Below the pieces are notes generated by a model that worked only from the letters and a program-made list of their open reading frames with translations, did no database searches and was not told the origin of the DNA. Of a DNA stretch of 27,294 nt, positions 6,753 through 15,192 are shown in pieces (within the stretch, counting starts at the first letter, position 1; each line of letters begins with the position of its first letter). The DNA is from Anaerolineales bacterium (lineage in GTDB: Bacteria; Chloroflexota; Anaerolineae; Anaerolineales; UBA4823): contig JAOAHK010000003.1 of NCBI GenBank assembly GCA_026415275.1, positions 1 through 27,294 on the forward strand, read 5' to 3'. Made by a program: the position numbers and the translations under genes.

Positions 6753-8789
6753 ATGGACTTTAAGCTCCATGCTCCTTTTCGTCCAACCGGAGACCAGCCC
6801 GAAGCAATAGAAAAATTGGTCGAAGGGGTGCAGCGCGGGTATCGCCACCAGGTCTTGCTGGGTGCCACTGGCACGGGCAAGACTTACACAATTGCAACCG
6901 TCATCGAACGCCTGAACAAGCCGGCACTAGTGATGGCGCATAACAAGACCCTGGCAGCCCAACTCTATGCCGAGTTCAAGGAATTCTTTCCCGAAAACGC
7001 CGTTGAGTATTTTGTCTCCTATTACGACTACTATCAGCCCGAAGCCTATGTCCCCAAGCATGATCTTTACATCGAAAAGGATGCTGACATCAATGAGGAA
7101 ATCGAACGCTTACGGCTAGCGGCAACCACCGCCCTGATGACGCGGCGCGATGTGATCATTGTCGCTTCGGTTTCTTGCATCTATGGCATCGGCAGCCCTG
7201 AAGCGTATGGACGGGTGGTGATCAACCTCGAGAGCGGGCATATTTTTCGCCGCAATGCCCTGCTGCGCATGTTGGTCGAGGGGCAATATGAGCGCAATGA
7301 CCTCGAATTGCGCCCCGGCACTTTTCGCCTGCGCGGCGACACGCTCGAAATCATCCCTGCCTACCAAGAGAAACACGGTTATCGCATCACCTTTTTTGGT
7401 GATGAAGTAGAGCGCATTACCGAGTTTGATCCCCTCACTGGCGAAATTCGCCGCTCGCTTCCCAGTGTCGCCATCTACCCCGCCAAACATTTCATCACCG
7501 ACAAGGACAAGCTCGAACAAGCTCTGCGCGATATTGAAACCGAGCTGGAAGAGCGCTTGGCAGAATTAAAACGCCAAGAACGCCTGCTCGAAGCCCAACG
7601 CTTAGAGCAGCGCACCCTCTATGACCTCGAAATGTTACGCGAAGTAGGTTATTGCTCGGGGATTGAAAATTATTCTCGCCATCTCGACCAGCGCCCCGCT
7701 GGCTCTCCCCCGTGGACCCTGATGGACTATATCCCTAGCGATTATTTGTTAATCATCGACGAATCGCACATGACCATCCCGCAGATTCGCGGTATGTATC
7801 ACGGCGACCGCTCGCGCAAGACTACACTAGTTGAATATGGCTTCCGCCTGCCTTCAGCGCTGGATAACCGCCCCTTGACCTTCGAGGAATTCGAACAACG
7901 CATGGGCTTTACCATTTACACTTCGGCTACACCAGGGCCCTACGAATTGCAACGCGCTGACCAAGTGGTGGAACAGATTATCCGTCCTACGGGCTTGGTT
8001 GACCCTGATGTCGAAGTACGCCCGATTGCCGGGCAGGTGGACGATTTGGTGGGTGAAATTCGCAAACGGGTCGAAAAGGGACAGCGCGTTTTAGTCACCA
8101 CCCTAACTAAACGCATGGCGGAGAAGCTCTCCGATTACTTGATGGAGTTGGGCATCAAAGTTCACTACCTGCATTCGGAGATCGACACGTTGGAACGAGT
8201 GGGCATTTTGCGCGACCTGCGTTTGGGCGTCTTTGACGTGGTTGTAGGCATCAACCTGTTGCGTGAAGGTTTAGACTTGCCCGAAGTTTCGCTTGTAGCC
8301 ATTTTGGACGCGGATAAAGAGGGCTTTTTACGCTCCGAGACGGCGCTCATTCAGACCATCGGGCGCGCTGCCCGCCATGTCGAAGGCAAAGTGATCATGT
8401 ACGCTGATAAGATCACCGACTCGATGCGCCGCGCCATTGAGGAAACCAATCGTCGCCGCGCTAAACAAATGGCGTACAATCAAGAACATGGCATTATCCC
8501 AGTCAGCATCGTCAAAGCGGTGCGCGATTTGACCGACCGAGTGGGCGTGCACAGCGTTGCCGAAGCTAAACCGACCTACGCTGTGCGCGCAGTTCGCAGC
8601 CTAGAACACAGCGAACTGCGCAAGGTGATTCAAGAATTAGAAAAGGAAATGAAAGAGGCAGCTAAAAACTTGGAGTTTGAGAAGGCTGCCGTTTTGCGCG
8701 ACCAAATTTTTGAACTACGGGCAATCCTCGCTGAAGAGAGCAACCTCAAACCTTGGGAGAAGGTGCGCTTGCTGGCAGGGGAGGAATAG
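6753..8789 (+). CDS. uvrB: UvrABC system protein B
   Basis: The 678-residue protein is UvrB, the damage-verification helicase-like subunit of nucleotide excision repair, loaded by UvrA and partner of UvrC. Walker A is GATGTGKT at 37-44. The damage-wedging beta-hairpin region begins [15 protein letters not shown]. Motifs of the second helicase half include [35 protein letters not shown] and QTIGRAARH. The C-terminal UVR domain ([18 protein letters not shown]) that binds UvrC is present. The start is the ATG at 6753, opening with [19 protein letters not shown] as in the family. There is no clear Shine-Dalgarno, which suggests translational coupling or leaderless-like initiation. Confidence 0.97.
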   Translation: MDFKLHAPFRPTGDQPEAIEKLVEGVQRGYRHQVLLGATGTGKTYTIATVIERLNKPALVMAHNKTLAAQLYAEFKEFFPENAVEYFVSYYDYYQPEAYVPKHDLYIEKDADINEEIERLRLAATTALMTRRDVIIVASVSCIYGIGSPEAYGRVVINLESGHIFRRNALLRMLVEGQYERNDLELRPGTFRLRGDTLEIIPAYQEKHGYRITFFGDEVERITEFDPLTGEIRRSLPSVAIYPAKHFITDKDKLEQALRDIETELEERLAELKRQERLLEAQRLEQRTLYDLEMLREVGYCSGIENYSRHLDQRPAGSPPWTLMDYIPSDYLLIIDESHMTIPQIRGMYHGDRSRKTTLVEYGFRLPSALDNRPLTFEEFEQRMGFTIYTSATPGPYELQRADQVVEQIIRPTGLVDPDVEVRPIAGQVDDLVGEIRKRVEKGQRVLVTTLTKRMAEKLSDYLMELGIKVHYLHSEIDTLERVGILRDLRLGVFDVVVGINLLREGLDLPEVSLVAILDADKEGFLRSETALIQTIGRAARHVEGKVIMYADKITDSMRRAIEETNRRRAKQMAYNQEHGIIPVSIVKAVRDLTDRVGVHSVAEAKPTYAVRAVRSLEHSELRKVIQELEKEMKEAAKNLEFEKAAVLRDQIFELRAILAEESNLKPWEKVRLLAGEE

Positions 8790-9127
8790 GGCGGTCGGCT
8801 GTCAGCAATTAGCGGTCAGTTAAAATCTTATCCGAGTCACGGTGTTCGAAGACAATCATTCATTGCCCTGCGAAAGCTTCCGCGAGCGCTGGCGTCCCTG
8901 CCTGCAACTGGGGATCAGCGAATGGACACGGGGTAAGAGTGGTTTGTCTGTGTTCTCTTCAAACGTGATAAATCTAAACGATGATACCCAACCAGGCGCT
9001 CACCCTCACTTGTAAGCATAAGGCGGACAAGGTAAAATGAATCCTTAGATAGGTAATGCGGAAATAGCCCCAACGCAAAAGAATCTGATCGGGAAACCAC
9101 GATGGGTTTTGCAGGCAGAGGAAGAAA
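8790..9127. other. Intergenic region with one promoter
   Basis: This 338-base stretch between uvrB and the next gene has no convincing ORF. The only supported element is the promoter at 9010-9038; no RNA gene or long repeat was recognised. Confidence 0.5.
9010..9038 (+). promoter_or_regulatory. Sigma-70-like promoter of the beta-propeller gene
   Basis: TTGTAA (9010-9015) and TAAAAT (9033-9038) are separated by exactly 17 bases. They point at the gene starting at 9128, giving a leader of about 80 bases. Confidence 0.55.
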
Positions 9128-10453
9128 ATGAAACGGATCTTGAGACGAATTACGCTCCTGTTGGTTATCCTGCTCCTTATCCCCATAATCCTTGAAATCG
9201 GTGTAAGGGTGTATGTGGAGTCACCCCTTGAAACCGATTTTTATGGTTCTATCGATCGCGGGGCAGTGGGCGGCTTGCAGATGAGCGTTGGCGTGCAAAC
9301 AGTCAGCGGGTCGGGTTGGGTACACTTGGGCTGGATTGCTGACCCCGAAAAAGAGACCTACCGCATCGAAATCAAGGATACACAAGGTTGGAAGGAAATC
9401 GGTCAAACAAAGTTCGGTTCTTTCTTCCATCGAGGCTTGGGAGGCATCTATCGGGTTTGGCGCGTTCCCAAAGATAAGACTCCGCCCGTCTTGCTCGGCG
9501 AGGTGACCGTTCGCCCGACGTTTGAGCCTTCACCCATCTATATTCCCCGAATCAGCGGTGAGTGGCAAACGTTATTTCAACCGCAGCAGTATGGCTCTTA
9601 TATCAACGATCACACCATCTATCAAGACAGAAAAGGCAATTGGCGATTGATTGGCATTACCTCTTTGACCGATGGCGACTTTAATGAAGAGAAGTACTTT
9701 GCGGTGGGGATGAGCAAAGAATTTCCTCCTGCGGAAGGTATGACCGAAAAAGCCCCCGTTGCCGACTTCGGCGAATTAGCCTGGGCGCCGCATGTGATCA
9801 AAAGTGAAGATCAATATTACATGTTTTGGTCACCGCATAAGTTACACCAGATGACCTCCCGCAATGGGATTGATTGGGAAAACCATCAAATTGTCCTTAA
9901 GGCGCCGTACCACAAGTTTTTCCGCGATGGGATGGTATTGCAAGTTGCCCCGAACCAGTGGCTGCTCTACACCACGGCGCGTGGGCTTTATTTTTCCCAA
10001 ATCGACATCTATCAATCGTTTGACTTGACCTATTGGCAATACATCCGCACTGCCTTGCGCAGCAGTTGGGGGAGCGAGCGCAACTCACCGTTTGCCTCGA
10101 TGGAATCGCCCTTTGTCGTGCGCTATCAGAATCATTATTATCTCTCGCTGACCTACAACAACGACTCTTTCTTCTGGCACGGCATTTTGCTGCTGTTCAA
10201 AATTTGGTTAAATCCGGCCAGCTACAACGAGACACTGGTGTTTCACGCCGATAACCCGTATGATTTCGGCGTGTATCAGGGTATCAATCGTTCCCCCACC
10301 TTGCTCACGCGCCTAGAAGCACACGCTCCAGAATGGGTCCATCACCCCAACACCGATCGATGGTATATTACCACCGCTGGCTGGCCCTGGGCGGCAACGC
10401 TCACTTCTGGAGAAGTGGCGGTTGCCCCAGTTGAGTGGGTGAAGGCGCCCTAA
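9128..10453 (+). CDS. Membrane-anchored five-bladed beta-propeller protein, GH43/GH32-like
   Basis: The 441-residue protein begins with a basic stretch and one hydrophobic segment (about 8-25) without a clear cleavage site, so it is probably an N-terminally anchored extracytoplasmic protein. Residues from about 150 onward show the recurring pattern of GH43/GH32-type propellers: SYINDHTIYQDRKGNWRL (blade-1 Asp-like position), ELAWAPHVIKSEDQYYMFWS, and SMESPFVVRYQNHYYLSLTYN (acidic residue before SPF as in the family GxE/EGP region). The N-terminal 130 residues form a separate domain that I do not recognise. Glycosidase activity is plausible but the catalytic residues cannot be assigned with certainty. 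It has its own promoter and is convergent with feoC. Confidence 0.65.
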   Translation: MKRILRRITLLLVILLLIPIILEIGVRVYVESPLETDFYGSIDRGAVGGLQMSVGVQTVSGSGWVHLGWIADPEKETYRIEIKDTQGWKEIGQTKFGSFFHRGLGGIYRVWRVPKDKTPPVLLGEVTVRPTFEPSPIYIPRISGEWQTLFQPQQYGSYINDHTIYQDRKGNWRLIGITSLTDGDFNEEKYFAVGMSKEFPPAEGMTEKAPVADFGELAWAPHVIKSEDQYYMFWSPHKLHQMTSRNGIDWENHQIVLKAPYHKFFRDGMVLQVAPNQWLLYTTARGLYFSQIDIYQSFDLTYWQYIRTALRSSWGSERNSPFASMESPFVVRYQNHYYLSLTYNNDSFFWHGILLLFKIWLNPASYNETLVFHADNPYDFGVYQGINRSPTLLTRLEAHAPEWVHHPNTDRWYITTAGWPWAATLTSGEVAVAPVEWVKAP

Positions 10454-10473
10454 ACAGATTGCGAGAGGGTCGC

Positions 10474-10710
10474 CTAGCGGTTGAGCCTAAGTTGCCACAG
10501 TCGTTGGCGCTTTTCCATTGCACAGTTAGAGCCGAGTGGGCATTCAGCACAGGTCTCTTGGCAAAACTCAACCGTTTCGACCTGACCCAGACGCTCCAGG
10601 TGCTCCAGCATTGCCTCCACCATCGCCGGCGTTGTCTCCAACTGCATTGCCAACTTCTTCACACTTAGGGTTTGTCCCCGATCCAATTCGGCTAGCAATC
10701 GCTCTAGCAT
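10474..10710 (-). CDS. feoC: FeoC-like winged-helix protein with four cysteines
   Basis: From the ATG at 10710 the protein has 78 residues. An N-terminal winged-helix-like half (LERLLAELDRGQTLSVKKLA, then TTPAMVEAMLEHLERLG) is followed by Cys50, Cys54, Cys57 and Cys62 in a CX3CX2CX4C arrangement. This is the architecture of FeoC, a small cytoplasmic partner of FeoB that in enterobacteria binds an iron-sulfur cluster and influences FeoB stability. The ATG follows the feoB stop by a single base, with GGTGG as ribosome site. A longer reading that starts inside feoB has no support. Family assignment rests on size, cysteines and position. Confidence 0.82.
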   Translation of the reverse strand: MLERLLAELDRGQTLSVKKLAMQLETTPAMVEAMLEHLERLGQVETVEFCQETCAECPLGSNCAMEKRQRLWQLRLNR

Positions 10711-10711
10711 C

Positions 10712-12754
10712 TTACCACCCAAAGCCTCTCGCCAGCCAATAGACCAGGCTGCTCCCACTCACCGAGAGGGCAAGCATCAAGGCGACGTTTACCAAAGCCC
10801 AACGCCACGAGCCAGCTTCCTGCTTGATCACTGCCAGCGTGGCAGCACAGGGGATGAAAAGCATGGTCGCCGTCAGGAAGGCAAGAGCAACGGCTGGGGA
10901 ATAGGTTGCCACTAAAACCTGCGAAAGTCCCCCCTCCTCACCGCTGCCGAAGACCACCCCGAGGGTGGCAATGGCATTCTCTTTGGCAAGGAAGCTGGTC
11001 AGCAAGGCGACGGTCAGACGCCAATCGAAGCCCATCCAGCGCCCAACGGGTTCAACCAGCTTGCCGAACCTTGCCAAAAAACTGCTTTCCAACCCTCCGC
11101 CAGGTAAGACAGAGAGAATCCAAACCAACACTGAAAAACCTAAAATGACCGTGCCGGCTTTTTTGACAAACGCTAGCGTGCGCTGCCAAACCAATAAGGC
11201 GATCGTGCGTCCATTGGGGATGTGATAGAGGGGCATCTCCATAATAAAGGCTGAGCGTTTGCCTCGGAAAAGCAAAGCGTTAAGCAACACACCGCTGACC
11301 ACCAGCATCGTCAAAGCCAGCAAGGCCAAGCCCCATGAGACCAACGTGGCGTACTTTCCAAAGAAAGCGCCAGCCAAAAAGGCAACTACCGCCATGCGCG
11401 CTGTGCAAGGGACAAAGGGTGCGATCAAAATGGTCACTAAGCGTGCTGACCACGAGTCGATCACCCGCGTCCCCATCACCGCTGGCACGTTGCAGCCGAA
11501 GCCCAAGAAAAGCGGCAAGAAGGACTTGCCATGCAAGCCCATTAAGTGCATGAAGTTATCCATCACATAGGCTGCGCGCGCCATATAACCGATGTCTTCC
11601 AGCAACCCAAAGGCAGCGAAGAAAATCGCCAAAATGGGGAGAAAGGTAATTACGGACCCCACGCCACCGATGATCCCATCCACCACCAAACTCTGCAACC
11701 AAGCGGGTGCATTGGCTAAGGAGGCAGCCGCAAAGACAGCAAAGCGTTCAACGACTTGCAACTCCAACCATTCTTGCAGCGGCGAACCCAGAGTAAAGGT
11801 AACCCAAAACACCGCCCCCAAGACCAAAGCGAGGATGATCAAGCCGAGAATGGGATGGGCGGCAAAACGATCAATCCGTTCGGTCAGACTGATCTGTCCC
11901 ATTGGAGGTCGAGCGACCGCCGCGCGCATGATGCGATTGATCCACTCATAGCGACCCGAAGCGACAGCCATTAAGGCATCGTCGTGGGCGCGCAGGATTT
12001 TGTGCACGGTTTCCCAACGTTCAGGTGGTAGCGACTCTTGCAGCAGACGGGTGAGTTCAGCATCACCTTCCAATAGTTTCAAGGCAGCCCATTCGAGAGG
12101 ATATGGCGAGGGAACATATCCGTGAATTAGGTTTTGGATTTCTCTCAAAGCCTGCTGGTGGTCGGCGCGAATTTCAGGCAAGCGCGGCATCAGCACTCGT
12201 TCCTTGTTCAGCACCTGTTCCACAATCCGGAGGAGCTCGCGCACCCCTTGGGCGCGGGTTGCCACCAGCGGCACAACCGGTACACCCAGCGCAGCTTGGA
12301 GAACCTCAACGTCAATGCGATAGCCCTCCAATTCGGCGACATCCATCATATTCAGCGCCACAACCAATGGGGTGGGCAAGCTGATCAATTCCGCTACCAA
12401 ATAGAGGCTGCGTTCAAGATTGGCTGCGCTGACGACGGCGATCACCAGATCAGGTTGTTCGCGCAGGATAAATTCACGGGCGATCAGCTCTTCGGGGGAG
12501 TTTGCTGTCAGGCTATACGTGCCAGGCAGATCGATCAAGCGTAAGGAATACCCATTATCGCGGAAGATTCCTTCGCGCCGTTCGATAGTTTTTCCTGGCC
12601 AGTTACCCACGTGTTGATTCAAGCCAGTGAGCAGGTTAAACAGGGTCGATTTCCCCATATTAGGTTGACCAGCAAGGGCGATTAGAGGGAGATCGCGCTG
12701 GATTTTTTGCTCTTCCTTCAAGAGTGCAACGTTGACCGCATGTCCATCGCTCAT
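10712..12754 (-). CDS. feoB: Ferrous iron transport protein B
   Basis: The 680-residue inner-membrane protein imports Fe(II). Its N-terminal G domain has GQPNMGKST (G1, 29-37), LIDLPGTYSL (G3) and NMMD (G4). A helical regulatory segment follows, and then the polytopic domain with two Gate-type repeats, including FGCNVPAVMGTR, FVPCTARMAVVAFL and, near the end, FIPCAATLAVIKQEAGS. The protein is shorter than E. coli FeoB (773), mainly by compact linkers. Its ATG overlaps the feoA stop in an ATGA, and feoC follows by one base, so feoABC is one operon. The divergent DtxR-type gene is the likely iron-responsive regulator. Confidence 0.96.
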   Translation of the reverse strand: MSDGHAVNVALLKEEQKIQRDLPLIALAGQPNMGKSTLFNLLTGLNQHVGNWPGKTIERREGIFRDNGYSLRLIDLPGTYSLTANSPEELIAREFILREQPDLVIAVVSAANLERSLYLVAELISLPTPLVVALNMMDVAELEGYRIDVEVLQAALGVPVVPLVATRAQGVRELLRIVEQVLNKERVLMPRLPEIRADHQQALREIQNLIHGYVPSPYPLEWAALKLLEGDAELTRLLQESLPPERWETVHKILRAHDDALMAVASGRYEWINRIMRAAVARPPMGQISLTERIDRFAAHPILGLIILALVLGAVFWVTFTLGSPLQEWLELQVVERFAVFAAASLANAPAWLQSLVVDGIIGGVGSVITFLPILAIFFAAFGLLEDIGYMARAAYVMDNFMHLMGLHGKSFLPLFLGFGCNVPAVMGTRVIDSWSARLVTILIAPFVPCTARMAVVAFLAGAFFGKYATLVSWGLALLALTMLVVSGVLLNALLFRGKRSAFIMEMPLYHIPNGRTIALLVWQRTLAFVKKAGTVILGFSVLVWILSVLPGGGLESSFLARFGKLVEPVGRWMGFDWRLTVALLTSFLAKENAIATLGVVFGSGEEGGLSQVLVATYSPAVALAFLTATMLFIPCAATLAVIKQEAGSWRWALVNVALMLALSVSGSSLVYWLARGFGW

Positions 12755-13056
12755 GCTTGGCTCCTTTGGACGAAGATGCGTTCTGCCTCATGTCGCCCCA
12801 GGGCAACCCGCGTAGCGCGCACCTCGACAATCAGCGGTCCCCAGCCGTAGTTTTGTACCATCAGGATCGGAACACCGGGCGTAAAACCTAAAGAGGTTAA
12901 CCTGCCTTTCACCCCCCGGCCGCCGCGCAACTCAACAAAGGTGGCTATTTCTCCGCTTGACAATTCGCTGAGGGGTAAGAGCGGGTTAGAGGCCGGCTCT
13001 TTGTGCGGCGGATTGCTCTTGAAAAACCATCTTCTCGGTGGATGATGAGCCATCAT
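12751..13056 (-). CDS. feoA: Ferrous iron transport protein A
   Basis: The 101-residue protein is FeoA, a small SH3-like cytoplasmic protein needed for FeoB function. The conserved core runs from LPLSELSSGEIATFVELRGG through RLTSLGFTPG and GWGPLIVEVRATRVALGRHEAERI, the last being the usual FeoA ending. An N-terminal extension of about 27 residues, rich in His, Pro and Lys, precedes the core. Two adjacent ATG codons (13056 and 13053) can serve as start. It overlaps feoB by four bases and is the first gene of the operon, directly downstream of the CTAAT/ATTAG operator-like cluster. Confidence 0.93.
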   Translation of the reverse strand: MMAHHPPRRWFFKSNPPHKEPASNPLLPLSELSSGEIATFVELRGGRGVKGRLTSLGFTPGVPILMVQNYGWGPLIVEVRATRVALGRHEAERIFVQRSQA

Positions 13057-13070
13057 TGATTTTGCCTATG

Positions 13071-13098
13071 CTAATAATAAAAATTAGTATCTTCTAAT
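13071..13098. promoter_or_regulatory. Candidate DtxR/MntR operator cluster between feoA and its regulator
   Basis: Three alternating half-sites, CTAAT (13071-13075), ATTAG (13083-13087) and CTAAT (13094-13098), form two overlapping inverted repeats. They sit in the AT-rich gap between the divergent feoA and DtxR-family genes. A possible -10 for the regulator (TAGAAT, 13113-13118) and one for feoA (minus-strand TATTAT, 13074-13079) flank or overlap the cluster, so bound repressor could affect both directions. Confidence 0.55.
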
Positions 13099-13170
13099 AT
13101 TCAACCTTATGATAGAATAAAAGTAGATTCTTGTCAACTCTGACGAATGTAACCAAACTGTAAGGAAGAA

Positions 13171-13830
13171 GTGGAAAGCAAACTCACCCCAACCGTTGAG
13201 GACTACCTGAGCATCCTGTGGGTATTAGAGCGGGATGGAGAGCCAGTGGTTGGCGCCCGCCTGGCAGAAATTCTAGGTGTGACTCCTCCGACGGTCACCA
13301 ACACGCTAAAGCGCATGACACGCGATGGTTTGATCGCAGTGGACGACAAAAGTGGACCGTACTTAACCGAACAGGGGCGGCGAGCAGCGCAGTCGGTGAT
13401 GCGTCGCCACATGCTCAGCGAATGGCTGCTGTTGCGCATGTTGGATTGGTCAAAAACTCACTCCCAAGCTCACTCCATCGAACACACCGTCTCAGCAGAA
13501 CTGGAAGCAGCCCTGCAGAACAACCTTGAAAACCCGCAGCTCTGTCCACACGGCAATCCCTTGCCGGGTTTTGAACATGTCGTCGCCAATTGGCAACCGC
13601 TGCTCAGCTTTATGACTGGAGATAGGGTGATCATCCGCCGGGTGCATGAGCTAGCTGAGCAAAACCCAGAGCTGCTGGCTTTTTTGGAGGAGCATCAGGT
13701 CATGCCGGGTAAAACGGCACTGATTGTTGAGATTTTACCTTTCAACGAAACCATCACCTTACAGATTGAGGGGCAATCGACCACCTTGGGTTACGCAGTG
13801 GCGCGCTACATCTTCGCTGAAGCAGCTTAA
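13171..13830 (+). CDS. DtxR/MntR-family metal-dependent transcriptional regulator
   Basis: The 219-residue protein has the full DtxR layout. The N-terminal winged helix is TPTVEDYLSILWVLERDG followed by VGARLAEILGVTPPTVTNTL. A metal-binding dimerisation domain contains RRHMLSEWLL, SIEHTVSAELE and the family block CPHGNPLP. The C-terminal SH3/FeoA-like domain runs from GDRVIIRRVHEL to the end. Such proteins bind Fe(II) or Mn(II) and repress metal uptake genes. Start is the GTG at 13171 with an AAGGAAG ribosome site. Divergence from feoABC over a shared operator-like region makes iron the likely effector; sequence alone does not separate Fe from Mn sensing. Confidence 0.92.
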   Translation: MESKLTPTVEDYLSILWVLERDGEPVVGARLAEILGVTPPTVTNTLKRMTRDGLIAVDDKSGPYLTEQGRRAAQSVMRRHMLSEWLLLRMLDWSKTHSQAHSIEHTVSAELEAALQNNLENPQLCPHGNPLPGFEHVVANWQPLLSFMTGDRVIIRRVHELAEQNPELLAFLEEHQVMPGKTALIVEILPFNETITLQIEGQSTTLGYAVARYIFAEAA

Positions 13831-13849
13831 TCCCTGGATGGTTTCTGGG

Positions 13850-13874
13850 GGAATTGCCCGTTTTAGGTAATTCC
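13850..13874 (+). terminator. Hairpin after the DtxR-family gene
   Basis: GGAATTGCC pairs with GGTAATTCC (one G-U) around a 7-base loop, 20 bases after the stop. No long T-tract follows. It lies between convergent genes and may serve both. Confidence 0.45.
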
Positions 13875-13910
13875 ACATCTCTTGCGCTCCCTCTGCAAAT
13901 CCGCGGATTC

Positions 13911-14501
13911 TCAACCACCTATGCCGTCTGGTTTTCCTTTGAGTTGATATCGGTAGGGATGCAAGGGCAAAGGGATGCCTGCTACCAGCAAGTACACCTC
14001 GTCAGCCACTGCTGCCAAGCGTTGATTGGCGATTCCGAGCGCATCGCGGTAAACGCGACCGAGCGGGTAGGGCGGCACTAACCCCAGACCCACCTCGTTG
14101 GAGACAATAATCCAATGGGCAGTGTCGTTGGAGATCACTTCGAGCAAGGCTTCCAATTCGGAGTTAACCGCTGATAGGGCAATATCGGCATCAATGTCTT
14201 CGGTTGGGCAGACAGCTAAGAGCACATTGCTGACCAAGAGAGTCAGGCAATCCAGCAGGACTACGGCTGGCTTCAAGCCGCTCTCTCGATAGCCTTGTGC
14301 CACGCTGTGCGGAAGTTCTAAGGTTATCCATTGCGCCGGGCGTTCGTTGCGGTGTTTTTCCACTCGTTGTTTCATTTCTGCGTCTAGGGGTTGGGAAGTG
14401 GCGATATAAACCACTTTATCGCTTTGAGCACGGGCAAGTTCTTGTGCAAACCGAGATTTGCCGCTGCGCGCCCCGCCGAGAAGAAGGGTTAAGGTTGCCA
14501 A
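13911..14501 (-). CDS. cobU: Adenosylcobinamide kinase / adenosylcobinamide-phosphate guanylyltransferase
   Basis: The 196-residue protein is CobU/CobP, which phosphorylates adenosylcobinamide and transfers GMP to it in the nucleotide-loop assembly of cobalamin. The P-loop is LGGARSGKS (8-16). VLLDCLTLLVSNVL carries the Walker-B-like Asp. The family signature SNEVGLGLVPPYPLGRVYRDALG is followed by NQRLAAVADEVYLLVAGIPL. The start is a TTG at 14501 with GGAG upstream; no ATG fits better. No other cobalamin gene or cobalamin riboswitch is seen nearby, so it stands alone here, which is common in salvaging organisms. Confidence 0.94.
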   Translation of the reverse strand: MATLTLLLGGARSGKSRFAQELARAQSDKVVYIATSQPLDAEMKQRVEKHRNERPAQWITLELPHSVAQGYRESGLKPAVVLLDCLTLLVSNVLLAVCPTEDIDADIALSAVNSELEALLEVISNDTAHWIIVSNEVGLGLVPPYPLGRVYRDALGIANQRLAAVADEVYLLVAGIPLPLHPYRYQLKGKPDGIGG

Positions 14502-14610
14502 TTTTCAATCTCCATAGGGCTAATTCTACCTCATTGTCTTTCACCCCTCAGCCATAGTCGGAATTGAGGATGTCATGATTAGCTGGAAGCGCAGACGTCT
14601 GCCTCCTCAC

Positions 14611-14730
14611 CCTCACCCCCGCCCCCTCTCCCGCAGGGCGAGGGGAGATAGCCTTCACCCCCGCCCCCTCTCCCACAAGGCGAGGGGAGCAGCCCTCACC
14701 CCCAACCCCTCGCCCTGTGGGCGAGGGGAG
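14611..14730. repeat. Three tandem GC-rich palindromic repeat units
   Basis: Three units of about 37 bases (near 14614-14651, 14654-14689 and 14694-14730) share the pattern CTCACCCCC, then CCCCTC, then a G-rich complementary arm ending GCGAGGGGAG. The third contains a perfect 10-bp stem (14706-14715 with 14719-14728) with a 3-base loop. A fourth copy is at 26722-26757. This is an intergenic REP-like element; ORFs across it are artefacts of the repeat. Confidence 0.8.
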
Positions 14731-14797
14731 ATAGCCTTCACCCTCTTCCACTTGGTGATCAGAATCAGAAAACTTGCCCGAACGATTTAGGTTCTCG

Positions 14798-14806
14798 TGG
14801 TATACT
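14798..14806 (+). promoter_or_regulatory. Extended -10 promoter of the T-box operon
   Basis: TGGTATACT combines an extended TGN motif with a good -10 hexamer (TATACT, 14801-14806). It lies about 20-25 bases before the structured leader. No good -35 is visible, which is acceptable for extended -10 promoters. Confidence 0.55.
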
Positions 14807-14814
14807 TATATCGA

Positions 14815-15082
14815 ATAAAAAATCACGCAGCAAAAGACCGGGAAGAGAAAAAGTATCCGCAGCGTTGCTGGCACAGAGAGCGATCAGGGCTGAGAAGATC
14901 GTCCAGACAGTTGCGGAGAATGGGTCTCAGAGTTGCGCAGTGAACGGGATGGAAAACCAAGTAGCTGTCGCCGGCGGTGTCACCGTTATCTCGACACGGG
15001 CAGGCTGAGGTCAACCTTTTGCTCGGCAATGCCCCACCCGTGAGGCTGGCTCACAACCCCGTCGGATCACCGGCGGGTTTTT
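14815..15082 (+). promoter_or_regulatory. Tryptophan-specific T-box leader
   Basis: This leader has T-box architecture. Nested Stem I pairings are GAGA (14845-14848) with TCTC (14925-14928), CCGCAGC (14857-14863) with GTTGCGG (14910-14916), CTGG (14868-14871) with CCAG (14903-14906), and CGATC with GATCG. The internal specifier loop carries AGTA on its 5' side and GAATGG on its 3' side, so the specifier is TGG (14921-14923), the Trp codon. CAGAGAG lies in the distal part. Stem III ends CACCGTTATC. A degenerate T-box, AGGCTGGC, supplies TGGC (15047-15050), suited to a GCCA tRNA end, and a terminator follows. Uncharged tRNA-Trp should permit readthrough into the selenoprotein gene and trpS. The poorly conserved right half of the T-box sequence is the main weakness. 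Confidence 0.83.
15058..15082 (+). terminator. T-box regulated intrinsic terminator
   Basis: CCCGTCGG pairs with CCGGCGGG (one U-G) around ATCA, followed by TTTTT at 15078-15082. The left arm overlaps the region that would form the antiterminator, as required for T-box attenuation. Confidence 0.85.
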
Positions 15083-15192
15083 GATTAACATCCTAGTGAT
15101 CTCCACCTTGCAAATCGGTCTCCTGCAGACTCTTTGCAGAAGTGGTGAGCAACCTGTAAAAGATTGAGAGATAACTTTGAGGAGGTTGAATT

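Noticed and set aside
10906..12544. Plus-strand ORFs of 80-136 codons opposite feoB
   Set aside because: They are antisense shadows of the feoB coding frame, with no start signals.
14548..14790. ORFs on both strands over the GC-rich repeats
   Set aside because: They are translations of the palindromic repeat units, rich in Pro, Arg and Gly, without ribosome sites.
14880..14980. Possible tRNA-Sec (selC) in the leader before the selenoprotein
   Set aside because: No TCA anticodon stem-loop, acceptor pairing or long variable arm could be built; the pairings match T-box Stem I instead.
14823..15029. A 68-residue minus-strand ORF in the T-box region
   Set aside because: The sequence is explained by conserved T-box structure on the plus strand and the ORF has no recognisable content.
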